From: Allolucifera butyrica
Lineage (GTDB): Bacteria; Bacillota; Negativicutes; Sporomusales; UPPP01
DNA: 64,000 bases
Direction of reading: 5' to 3'
NCBI RefSeq assembly: GCF_900476375.1
Contig: NZ_UPPP01000075.1
Location: 1-64,000, forward strand
Part shown: piece by piece, positions 28,928 to 36,884 of the stretch
How positions within the stretch are numbered: the first letter of the stretch is position 1
Layout: each line of letters begins with the position of its first letter
Program-made: the position numbers and the translations under genes
Notes under the pieces: generated by a model
Seen by the model: only the letters and a program-made list of their open reading frames with translations
Databases searched by the model: none
Told to the model about the DNA's origin: nothing

Positions 28928-29608
28928 ATGAAAGGAACATTGGTTAATGCGGCCACCGTACTGGTAGGATCCGGTATTGGTATGGCGCTTAAACAGGGAA
29001 TCCCGCTCAAATATCAGGAAACGGTAATGCATGGATTAGCATTGTCGGTTGGATTGATTGGACTGCAAATGGCGTTAAAGACGGATAATATACTGATTGT
29101 GATTATTAGTTTGCTCGTGGGAGCATTGGTGGGAGAAACACTGGATATTGACAGCCTGCTTCTGAGATTGGGCGATTGGATTACGCAAAAGCTGGGAAAA
29201 CAATATGGCAATGCCGGTGAAGGTTTTGTTACGGCCAGTTTGGTTTATTGTATCGGGGCCATGGCAGTTGTCGGGTCCATTCAGGATGGTCTCACCGGGA
29301 ATGCCGATACATTGTATGCTAAATCAATGCTGGATGGAATCTCATCGGTTGTATTTGCGTCAGGTATGGGCATTGGCGTTGCTCTGTCAAGTATATCTAT
29401 TTTAGTTTATCAGGGAATGATTACCTTGATGGCCGGTTTGTTCAGTGCGATCTTATCGGATACTGTGATTAGAGAAATGACGGCTGTCGGGGGAATACTA
29501 ATTGTCGGTATCAGCTTGTCCATGCTGGAGATAAAGAAAATGCGGCTGGCTAATTTATTGCCGGCTATTCCGGCCGCCGCCGCGATTACCCTGATATGGC
29601 CTCATTAA
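28928..29608 (+). CDS. DUF554 membrane protein
   Basis: A 226-residue integral membrane protein of the DUF554 family (Bacillus YdfK/YqgA-like). It starts MKGTLVNAATVLVGSGIG and has LLVGALVGETLDIDSLL and an internal FVTASLVYCIGAMAVVGSIQDGL segment, all family hallmarks, with about seven hydrophobic helices. Its function is not known. It begins one base after the desulfurase stop and is probably co-transcribed. Confidence 0.85.
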   Translation: MKGTLVNAATVLVGSGIGMALKQGIPLKYQETVMHGLALSVGLIGLQMALKTDNILIVIISLLVGALVGETLDIDSLLLRLGDWITQKLGKQYGNAGEGFVTASLVYCIGAMAVVGSIQDGLTGNADTLYAKSMLDGISSVVFASGMGIGVALSSISILVYQGMITLMAGLFSAILSDTVIREMTAVGGILIVGISLSMLEIKKMRLANLLPAIPAAAAITLIWPH

Positions 29609-29671
29609 GATTGATCAATTTACCCAAGGTGTATATCTGAATGGGTTAGGCGAAAAGAAAGGTGATAAAAT

Positions 29672-30193
29672 ATGGGCGCTGGAATGCAGCTTACAACCTT
29701 AATAATGAATAACTTACAATATATCTTATTAATCATGACAATCTTTATATTAATGGCATTAATTATTTTTATTAATATTAATATAAAATTGTCAAAAATG
29801 AATCGGCGCTACCAGAAAATGATGCAGGGTATGGACGGAAGCAATTTAGAAAATATCCTGGTTAAGCAGATGGAGGAGGTCCGAAAGGCAATGAATCAGG
29901 TCGAAGAACTGACCCGGGCTTTGAAACGGTTAGAGACAGTTGCCCGGCACTCGGTGCAAAAAATAGGGGTAGTTCGTTTCAATGCTTTTGAAGACACGGG
30001 CAGTGATTTGAGTTATGCCGTCGCCTTATTAGACGGGGAAAATAACGGGGTTGTTTTATCAAGTATTTTTGGTCGCAATGAATCGCGCGATTATGCCAAA
30101 CCGATTGTTGGAGGATCTTCCTCTTACTTTTTAACGGAAGAGGAAAAGCGGGCACTTATGCAGGCGCAAGGAGGTATTCAGGAGCAAAAGTAA
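29672..30193 (+). CDS. DUF4446 family membrane-anchored protein
   Basis: A 173-residue protein has one N-terminal transmembrane helix, a short helical segment, and a C-terminal domain with GVVRFNAFEDTGSDLSYAVALLD and SSIFGRNESRDYAKPI. This is the DUF4446 signature, commonly found near parB and spore genes in Clostridia. No function is known. The ATG follows AAAGGTG. Confidence 0.85.
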   Translation: MGAGMQLTTLIMNNLQYILLIMTIFILMALIIFININIKLSKMNRRYQKMMQGMDGSNLENILVKQMEEVRKAMNQVEELTRALKRLETVARHSVQKIGVVRFNAFEDTGSDLSYAVALLDGENNGVVLSSIFGRNESRDYAKPIVGGSSSYFLTEEEKRALMQAQGGIQEQK

Positions 30194-30282
30194 TGAATAA
30201 ATAGTGGTTCTTTGGGGTAAAAGAAAAATATATTTCTAGTATTGGCAGGATATTCCTTATAGTTGACGAAAATAAAGTAAAT

Positions 30283-30304
30283 TAGTACGAAGGTAGTACG
30301 AAGG
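30283..30304. repeat. Tandem 11-bp direct repeat before the M23 peptidase gene
   Basis: TAGTACGAAGG occurs twice without a spacer (30283-30293, 30294-30304), 30 bases before the next start. It could be an operator or chance. Confidence 0.4.
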
Positions 30305-30332
30305 GGATAATTTTAGGTCGAGGGGATGGTGG

Positions 30333-31274
30333 TTGCAGAGAGTGGGGGAAATAAAGGTTAAAAAAGTAAAAAAAGAGTATACCCTCATGCTGGTGCCGCA
30401 TCATGGAAAGGGAACAGTGTGGGGTATTCGTCTGCCCATGCGGCTCGTGCAATTTACTGCCGGAATCTTGGGCATAGTTGTAGTTGGAGTTGTTGTGACG
30501 ATGCTTAGTTATCGTCATACAATGAATGTCGCCAGTGCCGATAAGGCAGAGTTGGAAAGATTGCGCCAAGTCAATAGTGTACAAGCCCAGCAGTTGGAAA
30601 AAATGGCCGGCTCGACAGCAAAACTGCAAGCGGATATGAATCGATTGAATCAATTGGATAGTGATTTAAGACGCTTAGTGAGCAGTGACGAATCATCCGG
30701 AACTTCCCGGTCGGGTGTTGTCCGTCCGAATATTTCATATAAGGGACAAGGTGGTCCGGCGGGGGTAAAGCCTAATATTGATCAAATTAATGAAATTATT
30801 GCGGAACTACAAAAACAGGTTCCTGTTCGGGAACAAAGTCTACTAGCTTTACGGAACGAACTAGAAGAGAAAATAGCCAGATTGGCGGCAACGCCCTCCA
30901 TATGGCCGGCAAATGGCGATGTCACTTCGCGGTTTGGCTGGCGCACTTCTCCCTGGGGAGGAAATAGTGGCGATTGGCACCCTGGTATTGATATAGCCAA
31001 TGATTACGGCACTCCGATTGTTGCAACTGCGAATGGAGTTGTTATATACAGTGGTTGGTATAGCGGCTATGGCAACATGGTTGAAATTGACCACGGCAAC
31101 GGCATTGTAACAATTTACGGGCATAATGAAAAAATTTTGGTTCACGTGGGTCAAAAAGTGCGGAAAGGTGAAACCATTTCTTATATGGGGAGTACTGGTC
31201 TCAGCACCGGACCTCATGTACATTATGAAGTCCGTGTAAATGGCACAGCGGTAAACCCTGCCAAATTCCTCTAA
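30333..31274 (+). CDS. M23 family peptidoglycan endopeptidase, membrane-anchored
   Basis: About 313 residues: a short basic N terminus, one transmembrane helix (near 45-65), a coiled-coil stretch and linker, then a C-terminal LytM domain. The zinc ligands are present in HPGIDIA (HxxxD) and HVHYE (HxH), with GWRTSPWGG and GNMVEIDHGNG typical of active M23 enzymes. It most likely cuts peptide cross-links in the wall. The TTG at 30333 is the likely start behind a GAGGGG site. Two bactofilin genes follow, a common pairing. Confidence 0.9.
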   Translation: MQRVGEIKVKKVKKEYTLMLVPHHGKGTVWGIRLPMRLVQFTAGILGIVVVGVVVTMLSYRHTMNVASADKAELERLRQVNSVQAQQLEKMAGSTAKLQADMNRLNQLDSDLRRLVSSDESSGTSRSGVVRPNISYKGQGGPAGVKPNIDQINEIIAELQKQVPVREQSLLALRNELEEKIARLAATPSIWPANGDVTSRFGWRTSPWGGNSGDWHPGIDIANDYGTPIVATANGVVIYSGWYSGYGNMVEIDHGNGIVTIYGHNEKILVHVGQKVRKGETISYMGSTGLSTGPHVHYEVRVNGTAVNPAKFL

Positions 31275-31335
31275 AGTAGGGATGCTTTGATTCACGTGCG
31301 GATAGGAGCTCGTAATAAGGATGGGAGAGATTGCA

Positions 31336-31731
31336 ATGTTTGGCGGTAAAAGAGATTCCGGTATTTCTGAGCAGGTAGAAACCCTGATCGGGCAAGGAAC
31401 CCAATTTAAAGGTACGATAACCGTTAAAGGAGCCATCCGAATCGATGGTGGATTTGAGGGCGATTTAGTGACAGCGAGTAATGTGATTGTTGGCGAAACC
31501 AGTCAAATCAGAGCGCTGGTTAAAGCGCAAAAGGCTACGGTTGCCGGCATGGTCAATGGTAATATGGAAATAGTGGACAAGCTTGAGCTGCTTCCTACAG
31601 CCAGGGTGACCGGCGATGTAAAGGTGGGGACCTTAATTGTCGGTGAAGGGGCAATTTTTAAGGGGGCCTGTGAAATGAAACACGAAGTCGACCGCCGTGA
31701 AAAAGAGGTAAAGACTAAGGTTAACGGTTAA
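31336..31731 (+). CDS. Bactofilin (first of two)
   Basis: A 131-residue polymer-forming bactofilin (DUF583). The beta-helix core runs GTQFKGTITVKGAIRIDGGFEGDL through KLELLPTARVTGDVKVGTLIVGEGAIFKGACEM, followed by a charged tail. Bactofilins form membrane-linked filaments that often localise wall enzymes; the M23 gene directly upstream fits that. I chose the ATG at 31336, six bases after GGGAGAG. It is a close duplicate of the next bactofilin gene. Confidence 0.92.
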   Translation: MFGGKRDSGISEQVETLIGQGTQFKGTITVKGAIRIDGGFEGDLVTASNVIVGETSQIRALVKAQKATVAGMVNGNMEIVDKLELLPTARVTGDVKVGTLIVGEGAIFKGACEMKHEVDRREKEVKTKVNG

Positions 31732-31749
31732 TCATTTACAAGTATAAAT

Positions 31750-31797
31750 ATAGCGCCTCTGCAAAAAATAATTAATGCAGGAGGCGCTATTATATTT
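31750..31797 (+). terminator. Hairpin between the bactofilin genes
   Basis: An imperfect stem of about 14 bp with one bulged base (around ATAGCGCCTC and GAGGCGCTAT) has an AT-rich loop and a weak T-rich end. It is probably a partial terminator. Confidence 0.55.
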
Positions 31798-31828
31798 GGA
31801 TAAAACCGAAGGAATGGGAGCGGATGCA

Positions 31829-32221
31829 ATGTTTGGCGACAAAAGGGATGCGGCGGGAACTTCTGAACAGGTAGAAACCCTGATTGGGCAGGGAACGCAA
31901 TTTAAAGGTACGATAACCGTCAAAGGAGCCATCCGTATCGACGGTGAATTTGAAGGCGATTTGATGATGGCCGGGAAGGTGATTATTGGAAAGAATGGAA
32001 AAGCAAGATCCGTGATTAAAGCGAAAGAGGCCACGATTGCCGGTTTGGTTAGTGGCAATGTGGAAATAGCAGAGAAACTGGAATTGCTTCCTACAGCCAG
32101 ATTAACCGGTGATGTAAAGGCAGGTACCATAATTATCGGTGAAGGGGCGATTTTTAAAGGGGCTTGTGAAATGAAACACGAGAGCGGCAATCATGAAAAA
32201 GAAGCAAAGCCTAAAAGTTAA
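31829..32221 (+). CDS. Bactofilin (second of two)
   Basis: A 130-residue bactofilin nearly identical in its core to the preceding one, differing mostly in the middle strands and charged tail. The leader around the start (ATGGGAG, then GATGCAATGTTTGGCG) is also duplicated, which argues for the internal ATG at 31829 in both genes. Tandem duplication is clear by eye; the two may co-polymerise. Confidence 0.92.
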   Translation: MFGDKRDAAGTSEQVETLIGQGTQFKGTITVKGAIRIDGEFEGDLMMAGKVIIGKNGKARSVIKAKEATIAGLVSGNVEIAEKLELLPTARLTGDVKAGTIIIGEGAIFKGACEMKHESGNHEKEAKPKS

Positions 32222-32291
32222 CAATATATTGCTGTATAATTATAGCGCCACTGTAAACACTAATACCAAAATTACAGGAGGCGTAATTTTT

Positions 32292-32537
32292 ATGTTGCGG
32301 TCTGTGTCGGTTGAAACCGGTCTGGATCAGATAAAAAATCATCTATATACTTGCGGCTATGATGTAGTGGATATGGGGGAATGCATACGGCCGGTAGAAG
32401 CAATTGTATATAGCGGGCCGCAGGTGCCGGCGGCTCAGGGAATGGTTAAATGGACGGCAAAAAATACGGTTATGATAAATGCCAGCGGGCTTACGCCGGA
32501 ACAGGTAGTAACCCAATTAGAAGAAAAATGGAGCTGA
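32292..32537 (+). CDS. UPF0180 (YkuS-like) small protein, first copy
   Basis: An 81-residue protein of the YkuS/UPF0180 family. It starts SVSVETGLDQIKNHLYTCGYDVVDM and continues with an INASGLTPEQVV segment. A good GGAGG site precedes the ATG. The function is unknown. A shorter relative follows 62 bases downstream. Confidence 0.75.
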   Translation: MLRSVSVETGLDQIKNHLYTCGYDVVDMGECIRPVEAIVYSGPQVPAAQGMVKWTAKNTVMINASGLTPEQVVTQLEEKWS

Positions 32538-32599
32538 CAATAGACTTTTTCCCGGAACATGAATTGCCGTAAAAAAAATAACAGGAAGCAGGGGATAGT

Positions 32600-32839
32600 A
32601 TGTTACAAGGTATTGTTGCAGTAGAAAAAAGTTTGTCACGCCTTTTTGATACCCTGGAAACACAGGGTTATGAAGTGATTAGCCTGGATAAGGCAAATCT
32701 GGATGATGTGGACGCCGTTGTCGTTAGTGGCAGCGATATAAATTTGATGAATATACAGGACACTTTGACCGATGTGCCCGTTATTAATGCCGCTGGAAAA
32801 AGTGCCGATGAAATACTGGATGAACTGGACCGGTTGTAA
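32600..32839 (+). CDS. UPF0180 (YkuS-like) small protein, second copy
   Basis: A 79-residue paralogue of the previous gene: the same plan (VEKSLSRLFDTLETQGYEVISL, a VVVSG strand, VINAAGKSADEIL) but quite diverged. It ends at a strong terminator. The function is unknown. Confidence 0.72.
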   Translation: MLQGIVAVEKSLSRLFDTLETQGYEVISLDKANLDDVDAVVVSGSDINLMNIQDTLTDVPVINAAGKSADEILDELDRL

Positions 32840-32853
32840 AAAAGAGAAATAAT

Positions 32854-32897
32854 AAAGCGCAAGCTGGCACTCTGAGATGCAGGCTTGCGCTTTTTTG
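32854..32897 (+). terminator. Terminator after the UPF0180 genes
   Basis: The stem AAAGCGCAAGC/GCTTGCGCTTT (32854-32864 with 32883-32893) is followed by a T run. Confidence 0.85.
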
Positions 32898-32962
32898 CAA
32901 GGCGATCCTTCTGCCTGGATGGCCGCCCAAAATAATTCCGGATGGTTTCCCCGTGCCATGAC

Positions 32963-33003
32963 CCTGCGCCACGGACCGCAAGATCGCTCTAAGCGGTCTT
33001 GCT
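32963..33003. repeat. Short dispersed hairpin repeat, copy 1
   Basis: CCTGCGCCACGGACCGCAAG leads into an 11-bp stem (GCAAGATCGCT with AGCGGTCTTGC, one G-U). The first 20 bases recur with two changes at 50860-50880. It lies between convergent genes, just past the yyaC stop. Confidence 0.55.
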
Positions 33004-33005
33004 TA

Positions 33006-33581
33006 TTATTTGGCAATTTTGCTTAAGGCAAAGGATAGGCTGTGAGCGATTGTTTCAGACATGCGCATGACCAGATTCAGGCGAGTGCTTTGTAATACCA
33101 AATGTTCCATAAAGCCGCTTACATTGACAATGCCTGTTATGTATACGTCTCCCACGGCAGGTAAATTCTTATTGACCGCAGCGCCTGGTTTCAATGAACC
33201 GTGACCTAAAGAAACAAAGCCCACGTTTTCCAGCTTGCCAAGACAAGCATCGACAGCAATGATAAAAGGATTGGCGAAGGAAGAATGAATAAATGTCAAC
33301 ATATTTGGCAAGTTGGTAGCATGAACCGGATCATCCAATGTACCGAAAATATGTGGATATAGATTAATGCTTTTTAATTTGGTACCCGTAAGGGGTCCCA
33401 AAGAGTCGCCGGTAGAACGGTCGGTGCCAATACACAGGACGATAACCTCCTGATTCAGAGCGGCGGCTTCCTGGATCATGCAGCGTATATTCATAGCCAT
33501 TTCATAGGTTGTATTGGGCTGATGGATACTAAATTTTATTTCTTTAGCCGATTTGGTAAAATCGAAGAGATTAGTTAGCAT
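33006..33581 (-). CDS. yyaC: Spore protease YyaC (DUF1256)
   Basis: A 191-residue protein of the YyaC family, related to the GPR germination protease fold and found in endospore formers. CIGTDRSTGDSLGPLTGTKL and NPFIIAVDACLG hold the conserved acidic residues, and GSLKPGAAVNKNLPAVGD the C-terminal loop. In Bacillus the gene lies near the noc-parAB region as here. It is one of the few minus-strand genes right of the origin. It supports sporulation ability. Confidence 0.88.
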   Translation of the reverse strand: MLTNLFDFTKSAKEIKFSIHQPNTTYEMAMNIRCMIQEAAALNQEVIVLCIGTDRSTGDSLGPLTGTKLKSINLYPHIFGTLDDPVHATNLPNMLTFIHSSFANPFIIAVDACLGKLENVGFVSLGHGSLKPGAAVNKNLPAVGDVYITGIVNVSGFMEHLVLQSTRLNLVMRMSETIAHSLSFALSKIAK

Positions 33582-33881
33582 AAGTGACTCCTGTTTTTAT
33601 TTTTTATAACAGTATGCATCAAAACGCAGATTTTTATTCGTATCCTCTCGGCGTCTTTTTTGTATACAGAAAAACAATGCAATACATTGTTGGGCTTATA
33701 CAAAAAAAGTGGCCTGTTCTTTTTGGTTGGACGCGTAATTTACAGGGTAGACTTAACACTTTTTGCAAAGTGGAAAAAATAATTAAATAATGAATAAATA
33801 TGCAATATCAAGCATGGTATCTTAAAATAGAAGTGTGTAAATTCGGGACTTGTCAGAAAAAACTATATTTTAAGATGTATA

Positions 33882-33910
33882 TTGACAGCATAACATTTCG
33901 TTTTTATAAT
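33882..33910 (+). promoter_or_regulatory. Promoter of the glutamate synthase operon
   Basis: TTGACA (33882-33887) and TATAAT (33905-33910) are perfect boxes 17 bases apart, placing the transcript start near 33917, upstream of the riboswitch. The region before it (33582-33881) is AT-rich and holds no gene I can see. Confidence 0.85.
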
Positions 33911-33973
33911 TAGATTTAAACACATTAACTCAGTAGCTTTTACAGACTGAGTACATCTTATGCATACAATTGT

Positions 33974-34066
33974 TTTGGGAGAGTGCCTAGGGTTCCGCGT
34001 TTTTTACGGCTGGACCGAGCGGCACAGGTGCAGCGTTGCACTACACCGTGGGTATAAAAGACTCTG
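33974..34066 (+). ncRNA. ykkC-type riboswitch, probably the ppGpp-sensing subtype
   Basis: Conserved ykkC blocks appear in order: GTGCCTAGGGTTCCGCG, GGCTGGACCGAGCGGCAC, and ACACCGTGGGTATAAAAG near the 3' end. P1 can form between AGAGT (33980-33984) and ACTCT (34061-34065). ykkC RNAs split into guanidine-I, ppGpp (2a) and PRPP (2b) classes. The ppGpp class is known to precede glutamate synthase and branched-chain amino-acid genes, which is exactly the downstream context, so I favour it; the class call is inference. Confidence 0.85.
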
Positions 34067-34113
34067 CGGAAGGTCCCGGAAGATTCCGGTATTTTCCCCA
34101 GAGTCTTATTTTT
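34058..34113 (+). terminator. Riboswitch-controlled terminator before glutamate synthase
   Basis: AAGACTCTG (34058-34066) pairs with CAGAGTCTT (34099-34107), followed by ATTTTTT. The left arm reuses the P1 3' strand of the aptamer, so aptamer and terminator exclude each other. Ligand binding would favour read-through (an ON switch). Confidence 0.88.
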
Positions 34114-34144
34114 TAGATGATACAGAAAAAGAGGTGGTGTAGCT

Positions 34145-35251
34145 ATGTGTAGAATTGGGGCAATTAAAAGCAAAAAATTTTTTCATCCTTCCACTGCCCT
34201 GAAATTGATGTTACCCCAGCAGGAGGGACATGATAATTCGGGTTTTGCTATGATTATGCAGGACTTGGGCGGAGCTTTTGCCGATTACAAGGATAAGCCG
34301 CTGCTTTCGCTGGCCTGTACGCAAAAAGGCGCCAAGATGGTGGAAGATTACATGGAAACCAATAACTTTATTCCGATTAAAGAATGGATACCGAATGTCA
34401 ACAGGAAACCGGGGCTGGATATAAAAGCAATGCCGTATTATATTTTTCGTATGTATGATTACCCGGAATATTACCGTACGGCGGGGCGGGAGGCCAAAGA
34501 GGAACTGCTGCTGGATACCCGGCTGGCAATCCGCGCTTTGCTGGAAAAGGACGATAATGGGTATGTTTTTTCTTTTTGGCCTGATGTGCTGACATTAAAA
34601 GAAATTGGTGATCCAAGGGATATTGCTACTTATTTTCGCTTATGGGATGATAATGGAGAGTTAGTAGGCAGGAATGTAGTGGTTCAATGCCGCCAGAATA
34701 CGAATTATGACATTGTTCGTTATGCGGCTCATCCCTTTTTTTTGCAGGGCTACACCTTATGCGCGAATGGGGAAAACACATTCTACACTAAAAATAAGGA
34801 ATACCAGAAATCGCTGCATCGCGGCTATATCGGTTTTGAGTCGGATTCACAAAACTTTTTATATTCATTGCACTATGTGTTACATGAATTAAAGTGGCCG
34901 ATTAAATATTATAAGCATGTTATTACGCCGCTGCCGTTTAATGAAATTGAGAAACGACCGGATAAAGAGGAACTGAAAGCCATCCGCCAGTCTCTGGGAC
35001 ATCTCGAAATTAACGGGCCTAATACAATTATTGCCATGCTTCCTGACGGTAGCATGATTACGTGCTGTGACTCAAAAAAATTACGCCCCGTAGTTGTGGG
35101 GGGCGATGCGGTAACAATGGCTGTATCTTCTGAAGTATGCGGTCTTAATGTGATTTTGCCGGACCGTGATAAAGAAGCGGATATATATCCTAATGAACGG
35201 GAAGTGGTGCTGATTCGGCCCGACATGGAGGTAGAGCGATGGAAACAATGA
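34145..35251 (+). CDS. Glutamate synthase, glutamine amidotransferase subunit
   Basis: A 368-residue class II glutamine amidotransferase domain protein. Removal of Met would expose the catalytic Cys2 (MCRIGAIKS), and the QQEGHDNSGFAM, RYAAHPFFLQGYTLCANGENT and GFESDSQNF segments are those of GltB-type amidotransferases. It corresponds to the separate amidotransferase subunit of archaeal-type split glutamate synthase. The ATG follows GAGGTGGTG. Its end overlaps the next gene by 13 bases. It releases ammonia from glutamine for the FMN subunit. Confidence 0.88.
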   Translation: MCRIGAIKSKKFFHPSTALKLMLPQQEGHDNSGFAMIMQDLGGAFADYKDKPLLSLACTQKGAKMVEDYMETNNFIPIKEWIPNVNRKPGLDIKAMPYYIFRMYDYPEYYRTAGREAKEELLLDTRLAIRALLEKDDNGYVFSFWPDVLTLKEIGDPRDIATYFRLWDDNGELVGRNVVVQCRQNTNYDIVRYAAHPFFLQGYTLCANGENTFYTKNKEYQKSLHRGYIGFESDSQNFLYSLHYVLHELKWPIKYYKHVITPLPFNEIEKRPDKEELKAIRQSLGHLEINGPNTIIAMLPDGSMITCCDSKKLRPVVVGGDAVTMAVSSEVCGLNVILPDRDKEADIYPNEREVVLIRPDMEVERWKQ

Positions 35252-36873
35252 GGACACAAGATCCGACTTTTCATGATTTTCCCTGGAAGATCGCTTATAA
35301 ACCGGAACGATGTACCATGTGCGGCAGTTGCGTAGCAGCTTGTACTTTCAATGCGATTGAGGCCGTCATGGAACGGCGGTCGGTCACGGTATCGACCGGA
35401 TACCAGCCTGAGCCGTCTCAGCGTCATTCGGCTATGCCGGTGATTCGTCAGAAAGACAGTCTGACCAACTTATGTGTTGGTTGTGGCATGTGCGAAAAAG
35501 TTTGCCCCAACCGCGCCATCAAACCGGAGCGAAATCCTGATTCCCGTCTGGAGTTGTTGGCCCGGGCTGGAGGCTCTCCTGTAAAACGGGGGGGACGAAC
35601 CAATCTGACTACAGGTCGTACACTGGATAAAGTTATTGTCGGCCGTATATCGCAAATGACCGACCCGGCACTGGATTCGGAACGGCATACTTTCGATATT
35701 CTGGCTCCTTTCGGGCGGGTATTGCTGCCGAGTGAACTCCCTTTGTCGGTTGAAAACGGCGAATTAAAACTGCAGAAAAAGACACCGCCCGTAAGCTGGA
35801 TATACCCGGTCATTTTTAGCGATATGTCAATTGGCGCTCTATCTACCCGTGCCTGGGAAGCCATATTTCTGGCAACGGCGTATTTAAATGAAAAATACCA
35901 TATCCCGGTCCGCATGAGTTCCGGCGAAGGCGGTATGCCGGTTAAACTGCTGGAATCGGAATATCTCAAATATTCCATCATTCAGATTGCATCAGGGCAT
36001 TTTGGCTGGAACCGGATTATCAAAGCGATGCCCCGGATGAAAACCGATCCGGCAGGTATTTTAATTAAAATCGGTCAAGGAGCTAAACCGGGTGACGGCG
36101 GACTGCTGCCGGCAGCCAAAGTTGCCGAACATGTCCAGGCCATCCGGGGGGTCCCTAAGGCAGACCTTATGTCGCCGCCGAATCATCAGGGCCTGTATTC
36201 CATTGAAGAATCAGTTCAAAAAATGTTTATGTCCATGAACGCGGCGTTTAAATTCCGGGTTCCGGTCGCTATAAAGTGTGCTGCTTCAGCTACTTCCGTT
36301 TCGGTATATAACAATTTACTGCGAGATCCTTACTATATTTGCGGCGGTTTTTTCCTTGACGGAATTCAAGGTGGAACCGGTGCGGCTAACGAGGTTTCTT
36401 TGGACCACACTGGTCACCCGGTGGTATCCAAGGTGCGGGAATGTTATATGGCGGCGGTAAAACAGGGCCGTCAGGGGCAAATTCCGCTTTGGGCCGGCGG
36501 CGGTATCGGCATGACCGGCAATGCGGCCGCAGACGCGTTTAAGATGATTTGTCTGGGAGCAAACGGGGTGTTTATCGGCAAGTTGCTGATTCAGCTTTGC
36601 GGTTGCATCGGTAATGAGGAACACCGTTGTAACGCCTGCAATACCGGACATTGTCCGACCGGTATCTGCACCCAGGATCCGCGTCTGGTAAAACGGCTTG
36701 ATGTGGACCGGGCGGCGCAGAATATTGTCGATTATATGCTGGCCCTGGATAATGAATTGCGGAAATTAATGGCGCCGATCGGCAACAGTTCGTTGCCGGT
36801 AGGGCGGTCCGACGCCCTGGTTACAACGGATAAAGCCATTGCGGATAAACTGGCGATCCAGTATACATGTTAG
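35239..36873 (+). CDS. gltB: Glutamate synthase, FMN/synthase subunit with ferredoxin domain
   Basis: The 544 residues begin with two 4Fe-4S motifs (CTMCGSCVAAC and CVGCGMCEKVCP). The FMN-binding glutamate synthase barrel follows, with SSGEGGMPVKLLES, KIGQGAKPGDGGLLPAAKV, GIQGGTGAANEVSLDHTG and the 3Fe-4S cysteines in CGCIGNEEHRCNACNTGHCPTGIC. It lacks the amidotransferase and GXGXG domains, which are on the flanking genes. It makes glutamate from 2-oxoglutarate and the ammonia produced by the first subunit. Confidence 0.92.
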   Translation: METMRTQDPTFHDFPWKIAYKPERCTMCGSCVAACTFNAIEAVMERRSVTVSTGYQPEPSQRHSAMPVIRQKDSLTNLCVGCGMCEKVCPNRAIKPERNPDSRLELLARAGGSPVKRGGRTNLTTGRTLDKVIVGRISQMTDPALDSERHTFDILAPFGRVLLPSELPLSVENGELKLQKKTPPVSWIYPVIFSDMSIGALSTRAWEAIFLATAYLNEKYHIPVRMSSGEGGMPVKLLESEYLKYSIIQIASGHFGWNRIIKAMPRMKTDPAGILIKIGQGAKPGDGGLLPAAKVAEHVQAIRGVPKADLMSPPNHQGLYSIEESVQKMFMSMNAAFKFRVPVAIKCAASATSVSVYNNLLRDPYYICGGFFLDGIQGGTGAANEVSLDHTGHPVVSKVRECYMAAVKQGRQGQIPLWAGGGIGMTGNAAADAFKMICLGANGVFIGKLLIQLCGCIGNEEHRCNACNTGHCPTGICTQDPRLVKRLDVDRAAQNIVDYMLALDNELRKLMAPIGNSSLPVGRSDALVTTDKAIADKLAIQYTC

Positions 36874-36884
36874 GAGGAAGCAGT

